Origin: Spirochaetales bacterium
GTDB taxonomy: Bacteria > Spirochaetota > Spirochaetia > DSM-27196 > SKKC01
Assembly: GCA_007121695.1 (NCBI GenBank)
Contig: SKKC01000160.1
Span: forward strand, 1 to 5,144
Direction of reading: 5' to 3'
DNA: 5,144 nucleotides
Numbering within the stretch: the stretch's first letter is position 1; each line of letters begins with the position of its first letter. The notes beneath the pieces are model-generated. The model was not told the DNA's origin, did no database searches, and saw nothing but the letters and a program-made list of their open reading frames with translations. Below are positions 1 through 5,144 of the stretch, in pieces. Both the position numbers and the translations under genes were made by a program.

Positions 1-1105
1 ACTCGCTTGTCCATATGTTTTCCGGAGGTGATTCCATTGCAAGTACAGAGTCCCACAGGATCGTTCGAGATACGTCCTGGAGACTCTGTCCGGTTCGAAA
101 ATCCAGGGACAACCGATCCGTAACCGCCCCGCCGACTCCGACCTCGAACGGAACCCGGAAGCCTGATTCCGGTCGCCAGGCAACGCCGAGTTCGCCGTCG
201 ATTATCAGTCCATTGTCAAAGGCAAGGTCGAGCCCTACGCCCCCGGAGACGCTCTGTGCGGAAAGACCCCCGTTGTCCCAGCTCTGTCCGTACTGACCGG
301 TAAACGAGAGATCAAGACGATCGAATCCGAACACGGCACGTCCAGAGACGGAGGTATCCAGCGATTGTTCGGACTCCGGTTCCTCCGGATCGGTGAAAAC
401 ACGCTCTGCGTAATCAAGCGCAAGGCGCCCACCGAATGAAAACGGTCCGTCGGTTTGCCTGAGCACATCTACTTCAGTACGGGTGAAGCGCTGATCGAGC
501 GACAGAAACGGGCCTTGTCCCTGCAAACCGTATCGTCGCGAATCGAAGGACAGAGACGCGTTTACGTCTGTCCGCTCGGCCGAAAACTCTAATCCGCTCG
601 CTATTCTATCCGTCCCTGAAAAAAAGCCGGTACCCGCATTCTCCTGACCGAATCCGTCGAGACTCTCGTGCTGAAACTCAAACGAGAATCTCGGTTCGGT
701 GCCGAGCGCGAAGACCGAAAGATCACCGAACAGCCAGTTTCGCGAACCAACGCCGACTCGCGCAGTACTGAACACCGAACTGGCCGCCTGAGGAGGAGGC
801 ACGGTCGCACCCGCTGGCACGGTCGGATCGATCGCCAGTGCCGCTTCGGTGACCTGCAACTGTCCGCTTTCGGGCAGGGGTACCGGAAGCACCGGTATCC
901 GTATTTCACTCATGTGCGGTAAGGGAGCCGTCACGGTTTCAACGGTAAATGCGTCTAACTCGAATACTTCTGTCGGCAGGATAATGTCGGGCTGAGCCGG
1001 TTCCGCCGGTCCTTCCGTCGTTCGTGGTGTCTCTGCGTGTAGACCCTGAACCTGAAGACCAGCGAAAAACAATACGGTGAGTGCAACTATATGTGTACGC
1101 TTCAT
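1..1105 (-). CDS. Exported putative outer-membrane beta-barrel protein, 3' end cut by window edge
   Basis: The minus-strand frame from the ATG at 1105-1103 stays open for 368 codons to the left edge, so the C-terminus is missing. Residues 1-24 form a signal peptide: Lys2/Arg3, a hydrophobic core, and a likely signal peptidase I site after Leu-His-Ala. Residues 25-110 are rich in Pro, Glu, Val and Thr, with several short proline runs and no clear fold. From about residue 111 to the edge the sequence is typical of amphipathic outer-membrane strands: alternating aromatic/aliphatic and polar residues, many Gly, Ser and Asp turns, and phrases such as FSFEFQ and LSLDFR. I infer an outer-membrane barrel but do not recognise the family. 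Residues 47-58 (VFELDAFTVETV) resemble the start of TonB-dependent receptors, yet no plug domain follows. The gene begins 3 bases after the TPR gene, implying co-expression. No lysine or cysteine occurs after the signal peptide. A surface or secreted beta-rich protein is the main alternative. Confidence 0.8.
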   Translation of the reverse strand, partial: MKRTHIVALTVLFFAGLQVQGLHAETPRTTEGPAEPAQPDIILPTEVFELDAFTVETVTAPLPHMSEIRIPVLPVPLPESGQLQVTEAALAIDPTVPAGATVPPPQAASSVFSTARVGVGSRNWLFGDLSVFALGTEPRFSFEFQHESLDGFGQENAGTGFFSGTDRIASGLEFSAERTDVNASLSFDSRRYGLQGQGPFLSLDQRFTRTEVDVLRQTDGPFSFGGRLALDYAERVFTDPEEPESEQSLDTSVSGRAVFGFDRLDLSFTGQYGQSWDNGGLSAQSVSGGVGLDLAFDNGLIIDGELGVAWRPESGFRVPFEVGVGGAVTDRLSLDFRTGQSLQDVSRTILWDSVLAMESPPENIWTSE

Positions 1106-1108
1106 GAT

Positions 1109-4015
1109 TTACAGACCCTCCAGGAGCCTGACGGCCTCTGCGGTCCAGTCGGAATTCTCGAATCCGTCCTGCATGCTATCCACGATTTCCCTGACGATTT
1201 GCGGTCTGTTCGCCTGGCGGTATGCCTGTGCTGCCCGAAATAGACTTTGCGCAGCAAGGTCCCGGCTCGCTTCACTGAACGCGGCTGCATCGACAAACGC
1301 CTCCGCGGCGTCGATAAGATCGCCCTGCTGAAAATACCACTCTCCAATCAGGAATTGTGCTTCGGCCGCATCTGCACCCGATGCAGATGCCTGCGCGACT
1401 ACTTCTCTGAGAAGCGGAAGAATCAGGCGTCGATTTACTGATTCGCCGACTGTCTCATAAATAACGAGCCGCGAAAGCGTCAGAATCGATTGCCTGCCTG
1501 CGGGAGTGCGTGCCCGATTGTTCTGTTCTATATCGACGAGAAGCGAAGCTTCCTGCTCTCCTATGCCTCCGATCCGCAGTACAAGTTCGTCGACCCTGCC
1601 CTGCAGCCCCGCAGCACGGGCCCTGTCCGGATACCGACCGACCACTTCCGTCAACAGGTTCAATGCGAGTCTGAGCTCACCGCGGCGTTCGTACAGCTCC
1701 GAGGCACGCACCATGGCGTCGTACCGGAACGTACTGTCTCGATGGTCGTTAATAAGGCGTTCCCATACGAGTAGCGCTGCGCCCGTCTGCCCGAGCTCGT
1801 AGGACGCGACTCCGCCGAAAAACAGCGATCCGGCGACCAGGCGTCCGTCGGGAAACTCACTCCGGTGCTCGAGCCATGCGTCGCGCGCTGCACCGAACGA
1901 ACCGTCCTGGAAAAAAACATCTCCACGCCTGAAAAGCGCGTCCTCTGCAAATGGGCTTTCCGGGAACCGTTCGAACAGGGACCCGAACCGGTCAGCTGCT
2001 TCCGCAGTCCGACCGAGCGACGCAAGGATCCCGGCGTACTCAAAAAGTGAGTCGTCGGCGTATTCGCTGTCAGGAAAGTCCCTGTAAATTGTCCGGAGTT
2101 CCGCCAAGGCGCGGTCCGTGTTTCCTGCCGATCTGAGAGCCTGGGCGAGAAGATATCGGGCCTCGACCTCGTCGCGAGCAGAAAGATCCACGCCCCGCAG
2201 AAGGGTGAGAACATCGACTGCGTCATTGTACCTGCCATCGAGATACGCGCTCCAGCCGGCAATGTACAGACTTCTGCCAGCGAGTTCGTGCCCCGGTAAG
2301 TCACGGCCGAGGCCAGACAGAACCGCGTAGGCGTTTTCCCATGCGCTCTGTCTGTACATGGCCCAGCCGAGATAGAAGCGGCCAAACGGTTCTATAAGCC
2401 GGTCAGCAGATGTTTCTGCAAATACCGAAAGATATCGTATCGTATCGTCATAGTTCTGCAATGCGAGGCTGCTTAGCCCCGCAAGATATCGCGCCTGCAG
2501 GACGGGGTCGTCCCGGTCGCCGTCATTGTGAACAAAATCATCAAAAAAGCGCGACGTCTGTTCGAGCACTGCACTGTATCTGTTCTGTCGAAACAGCACT
2601 CGTGCAAACTCGACCCGTGCCAGAGCATCCTGAGATTCAACGGTGAGATAGTCTCGCCAGGCGGTTGTCGCTGTCTCAAAATCTTCGAGTCGCGTCGCAA
2701 CTTCAGCCTGAAGTCGACGCAACTCCGAAAGAAGTCCGTGGGTCCGTCCGTCCTGGAACAGAGAGTTTAGCGTGGAAAGCGCCTCGTCTGCCTGCCCGGT
2801 CTGTACCTGTGCAAACGCGAGCTGGTATGCCGCCGGGACAAACTGCTGACCATCGGGGAACTCAGTCGTAACACGAGAGAAGACCCGCGCGGCCGCCTCG
2901 TACTCCTGACCACCGAGATGGAGTACGCCAAGTCGCAACAGCAGCAGTTCGCGGTCAGTTCCTTCGAACGCGTCCACGGTCTCTTCAAGCATCCCGATCG
3001 CACGCGTTCGATCGCTTCGACGGTTGCGAAGCTCGGCAAGATGCCCCACGGCAGCAGCGCTTATACCGTGGCGCGAACGTGCTTCCCACACGCGATTCAG
3101 ATACAGCTCCGCAACGTCGAAGCGGTCGTTACGAAAGCTCTGTATTCCCACGCGTTCCCAGAAACCGACAAGCAGATCCGGCCTCGTCGAGAGAACCTGT
3201 TCAGCCTGCAGAACGATCCTGTCGACGTCGGCGGTATTTTCGTCGCTCTGCGCAAAGGCGAACAGGCGTTCAAGCGCAATGCCGGCGATTTCGACGTCTG
3301 CCTGTTCTAGCTGCCGATACAGGGCGATGGCTTCTTCATTCCGTCCAAGAGCCAGGTACGCTTCTGCCGCGTACACGGTGATCCGCGGGGCCCACTGCGC
3401 ATCCAGTTCATGTATCTGAACCTGCGCGAAAAGATCGACAACGCTGTCAAACCGTTCCCGGGACAGTAGCGATCGCATCAGGAGAGTCAAGGCGAACGGC
3501 TCATCGCCAGGTTGTTGTGCCCGTGTAACAATACGTTCCGCGTCCGGACCAGGATCGAGGCCCTGCTCCCTGAGCGAGAGCGCCCGGTACAGCAACGCCT
3601 GACTTGAAACGGGATGATCGGGCTGATTGTCCAGGAATACGGTCAGGGCCGTAATTGCCTGTTCGTAATCTTCCAGATAAAAATGGGTAACACCCGTCCA
3701 GAATGGTACCAGCGGCAGAAACTGTGTCGATCGAAAGCGCAGTTCGACCCGTCGAAAGGCTCGCAGAGCCTCCGTAAAGCGTTCGAGTCGATGCAGCGTT
3801 ACGCCGATGCGAAACTGTGCGTCCGGGACAAATCGCGAACGCGGATGCTCCCGTACGAGTGTCTCGTAGCGGTCGAGCGCGAGCTCGTAGTCACCGACCC
3901 GAAACCGCGTCTCTGCCTGGTTGAACAGGTCACGATCCGAGGTTTGAGCTCCGGCAGTTACGCCTGCAAACAACAGGGCCCAGATGAGTAGAAGCTTCAT
4001 ACTGTTATATACCAT
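1109..4015 (-). CDS. Exported multi-TPR periplasmic protein, 968 residues
   Basis: This is a complete, uninterrupted frame. After a short n-region, residues 7-23 form a hydrophobic signal sequence (KLLLIWALLFAGVTAGA) with likely cleavage near Ala23-Gln24 and no lipobox cysteine, so the product should be a soluble periplasmic protein. From about residue 27 almost to the end it is a chain of helical TPR-type repeats. The clearest units carry the signature of BamD/YbgF (CpoB)-like TPRs, a Phe-Pro-Asp/Glu-Ser turn followed by Ala-Asp-Ala-Leu-like helices. Examples lie near residues 27-110, 380-400 and 640-800 (FPDSEYADDSLFEYA, FPESPFAEDALFRRG, then more diverged copies). The last 140 residues contain further repeats. 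TPR arrays bind proteins or peptides, and no catalytic motif is visible. At 968 residues it is far longer than BamD or CpoB, so it is not an orthologue of either. An in-frame ATG at 4000 would give a more standard MKLLL start, and neither start has a well-placed Shine-Dalgarno. The mature chain has no lysine and no cysteine. Confidence 0.93.
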   Translation of the reverse strand: MVYNSMKLLLIWALLFAGVTAGAQTSDRDLFNQAETRFRVGDYELALDRYETLVREHPRSRFVPDAQFRIGVTLHRLERFTEALRAFRRVELRFRSTQFLPLVPFWTGVTHFYLEDYEQAITALTVFLDNQPDHPVSSQALLYRALSLREQGLDPGPDAERIVTRAQQPGDEPFALTLLMRSLLSRERFDSVVDLFAQVQIHELDAQWAPRITVYAAEAYLALGRNEEAIALYRQLEQADVEIAGIALERLFAFAQSDENTADVDRIVLQAEQVLSTRPDLLVGFWERVGIQSFRNDRFDVAELYLNRVWEARSRHGISAAAVGHLAELRNRRSDRTRAIGMLEETVDAFEGTDRELLLLRLGVLHLGGQEYEAAARVFSRVTTEFPDGQQFVPAAYQLAFAQVQTGQADEALSTLNSLFQDGRTHGLLSELRRLQAEVATRLEDFETATTAWRDYLTVESQDALARVEFARVLFRQNRYSAVLEQTSRFFDDFVHNDGDRDDPVLQARYLAGLSSLALQNYDDTIRYLSVFAETSADRLIEPFGRFYLGWAMYRQSAWENAYAVLSGLGRDLPGHELAGRSLYIAGWSAYLDGRYNDAVDVLTLLRGVDLSARDEVEARYLLAQALRSAGNTDRALAELRTIYRDFPDSEYADDSLFEYAGILASLGRTAEAADRFGSLFERFPESPFAEDALFRRGDVFFQDGSFGAARDAWLEHRSEFPDGRLVAGSLFFGGVASYELGQTGAALLVWERLINDHRDSTFRYDAMVRASELYERRGELRLALNLLTEVVGRYPDRARAAGLQGRVDELVLRIGGIGEQEASLLVDIEQNNRARTPAGRQSILTLSRLVIYETVGESVNRRLILPLLREVVAQASASGADAAEAQFLIGEWYFQQGDLIDAAEAFVDAAAFSEASRDLAAQSLFRAAQAYRQANRPQIVREIVDSMQDGFENSDWTAEAVRLLEGL
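1116..1121 (-). promoter_or_regulatory. Ribosome binding site of the barrel gene
   Basis: The minus strand reads GGAGGG here, ending 10 bases before the ATG at 1105. It is a near-consensus Shine-Dalgarno sequence and lies within the last codons of the upstream TPR gene. This fixes the start of the barrel gene and suggests that its translation is coupled to that of the TPR gene. Confidence 0.75.
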
Positions 4016-4086
4016 ATCTCGTTGATAATCTCACTCCAAGGGTAAACAACACATACGGCATAATGTTTCAGTAATATATGAATCTA
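4016..4086 (-). promoter_or_regulatory. AT-rich intergenic spacer, possible promoter region
   Basis: This 71-base gap is the only non-coding stretch in the window. It is clearly richer in A and T than the flanking genes, as expected of a promoter region upstream of the TPR-barrel pair. I see several TA-rich hexamers but no convincing -35/-10 pair with normal spacing. No GC-rich stem followed by a T tract is present, so there is no evident terminator for the upstream gene, and read-through into the TPR gene is possible. Confidence 0.3.
4030..4037 (-). promoter_or_regulatory. Weak candidate ribosome binding site of the TPR gene
   Basis: The minus strand reads GGAGTGAG, similar to the Shine-Dalgarno consensus, but it ends 14 bases before the ATG at 4015 and 29 bases before the alternative ATG at 4000. 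The spacing is longer than usual. It favours the 4015 start slightly, since an in-frame TGA at 4033-4031 rules out starts further upstream and no GTG or TTG lies between. Confidence 0.3.
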
Positions 4087-5144
4087 TTACAGACGAATAA
4101 TGTGTGAGACCGCGGCGCGGTGTATAAGCGTGCCAGGACGCAGGTCAGGGACGGTTTCGGTCTTTGCAGTCCCATCCTGAACGGCCGGGCCCGAAGACCG
4201 GGCCGCCTGAGACAGAAATGCAAGATCACACCAGACCGGTCCCGCCAGCGACATTCGCGTTCCCGACACGCGCACCGAACACGACAGCGATCCGTGATTC
4301 TGTCTGTGCCACGCGACGATGTCGAGATCGACCTGCCGCGGGGGGCTGCCGACGATTATTCCCGTCGTACCAGCTCCGCTGTGCATGAGTTGCGATCTCA
4401 CCTGTGGAAGCGTGGCGCACGCAAACGCTTCGGCAAGAATGGAGCCTGCGGTTTTTACACTTCCCTGTTCATCCACCTGCAGATGTCCGTCGGGTGAAAG
4501 AACGGGTAGCCGGTATCTCGGCAGGTATCTCATGTGCAAACCCGTCGGTCTTCGTCGATTGAACGACTCGAGAGTAGCGTGCTCGTCCGGAAAGGCCCCA
4601 ACGTACAATGCGGAAACGTGGTCGCTCAAGTAACTGTCGAAGGCCTGCTCGACGTCTTCCCGGGAACGTGGAAACCAGAGAACAGCTATCTTTCCCCGGC
4701 GTATGTGTTCGTCCACGGGTTCGAGCGTTTGATTTTCGAGCTGTGAACGCTGAATCGTAGGCCGCACCTGTGTCCGTGTCGTGTCGTTCAGCAGTCGACC
4801 CGGTGCGCACAGACGGCGCACGTGATCAACCCAGAAATCGGGCATCTGCTCGAGCTCCCGTGATAAAAACGACCGTCGCGCCGGCTCGGTTCGTCTCCAT
4901 ACGCGCTCGAGATGTGCGGCATCGGTTCGTAACTGGAACACTTCGGGTAGCTCGTTTCGCCTGGACCGATGCAGTTGCATGGTCTGTATGGTATTGAGCA
5001 ATCCAAAGAGATCGGATCGTATCTCTCGAATAGGCGCAACCAGACCCGATCGCGGAGTTCCCGTGTCGGCAAGAAGCTGCTCACGAGCTCCCGGGACCGT
5101 AAATTTCCGGGTGTACAGAAGGTATTTCAGGCGAAACAGAAGCT
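4087..5144 (-). CDS. Unrecognised protein, 5' end cut by window edge
   Basis: The minus-strand frame ending at the TAA at 4089-4087 is open for 351 codons to the right edge. A TTG at 5001 could be read as a start, but the frame upstream of it remains open and protein-like (hydrophobic and basic stretches such as LKYLLYTRKF), so the true start most likely lies outside the window. I do not recognise the family. The first third is helical, rich in Arg, Leu and Glu. The middle, from the RRGKIAVLWF stretch near 4700, looks like an alpha/beta domain with YVGAFPDEH and a LPVLSPDGHLQVDEQGS segment. A Gly-rich turn (SGAGTTGIIVGSPP) and a beta-rich C-terminal part follow. No membrane segment is visible, and four cysteines and five lysines suggest a cytoplasmic location. 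The Gly-rich turn does not match a Walker A motif. The gene shares its direction with the TPR-barrel pair but is 71 bases upstream, so a functional link is uncertain. Confidence 0.78.
   Translation of the reverse strand, partial: LLFRLKYLLYTRKFTVPGAREQLLADTGTPRSGLVAPIREIRSDLFGLLNTIQTMQLHRSRRNELPEVFQLRTDAAHLERVWRRTEPARRSFLSRELEQMPDFWVDHVRRLCAPGRLLNDTTRTQVRPTIQRSQLENQTLEPVDEHIRRGKIAVLWFPRSREDVEQAFDSYLSDHVSALYVGAFPDEHATLESFNRRRPTGLHMRYLPRYRLPVLSPDGHLQVDEQGSVKTAGSILAEAFACATLPQVRSQLMHSGAGTTGIIVGSPPRQVDLDIVAWHRQNHGSLSCSVRVSGTRMSLAGPVWCDLAFLSQAARSSGPAVQDGTAKTETVPDLRPGTLIHRAAVSHIIRL

Noticed and set aside
235..909. Minus-strand short frames within the left part of the window
   Set aside because: They overlap the continuous 368-codon frame starting at 1105, which has a signal peptide, a good ribosome binding site and barrel-like sequence.
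1660..2385. 241-codon open frame on the minus strand in another frame of the TPR gene
   Set aside because: It lies wholly inside the TPR gene, has a low-complexity Ser/Arg/Thr-rich product without recognisable structure, and is explained by codon bias of the real gene.
2430..2450. Short tandem repetition of a TATCG unit
   Set aside because: Only about three imperfect copies, inside coding sequence; no sign of a functional repeat.
2918..3419. Plus-strand open frames of about 130 codons
   Set aside because: They are antisense to the TPR gene, overlap one another in several frames, and give Arg/Ser-rich products typical of antisense shadow frames.
4066..4086. AT-rich, partly palindromic sequence just after the stop of the upstream gene
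   Set aside because: The arms do not pair well and there is no GC-rich stem or T tract, so it does not qualify as a terminator or operator.
4120..4633. Plus-strand open frames of about 100-125 codons
   Set aside because: They are antisense to the unrecognised gene, whose frame is open over the whole interval and better protein-like.

Overview
This 5.1 kb window is fully coding apart from one 71-base spacer, and all genes lie on the minus strand. In transcription order (right to left) there are three genes. The first is the 3' part of an unrecognised, apparently cytoplasmic protein (4087 to the right edge, start outside the window). The second is a complete 968-codon exported tetratricopeptide-repeat (TPR) protein (1109-4015). 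The third is the 5' part of an exported protein that looks like an outer-membrane beta-barrel (1105 to the left edge, end outside the window). Both edge genes are open to the window boundary.

The TPR gene and the barrel gene are a tightly coupled pair. Only 3 bases separate the TAA of one from the ATG of the other, and the barrel gene's ribosome binding site lies inside the last codons of the TPR gene. Each product has its own Sec-type signal peptide. The simplest reading is a periplasmic TPR scaffold made together with an outer-membrane partner. The sequence does not show what the pair transports, assembles or binds.

The signal peptides and barrel-like product point to a diderm (Gram-negative-type) bacterium with moderately high GC in its genes. 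The most striking feature is composition. Across about 1,290 predicted mature residues, the TPR protein and the visible barrel protein contain no lysine and no cysteine; their only lysines are in the signal peptides. The neighbouring unrecognised protein has 5 lysines and 4 cysteines in 351 residues. Replacement of lysine by arginine in exported, acidic proteins is known from alkaliphilic and halophilic bacteria. A haloalkaliphilic diderm, possibly a soda-lake spirochaete, would fit, but the phylum is a guess from general resemblance.

The spacer at 4016-4086 is AT-rich and may hold a promoter for the TPR-barrel pair, though no convincing -35/-10 pair can be picked out. No RNA genes, mobile elements, CRISPR arrays, strong inverted repeats or rho-independent terminators were seen.
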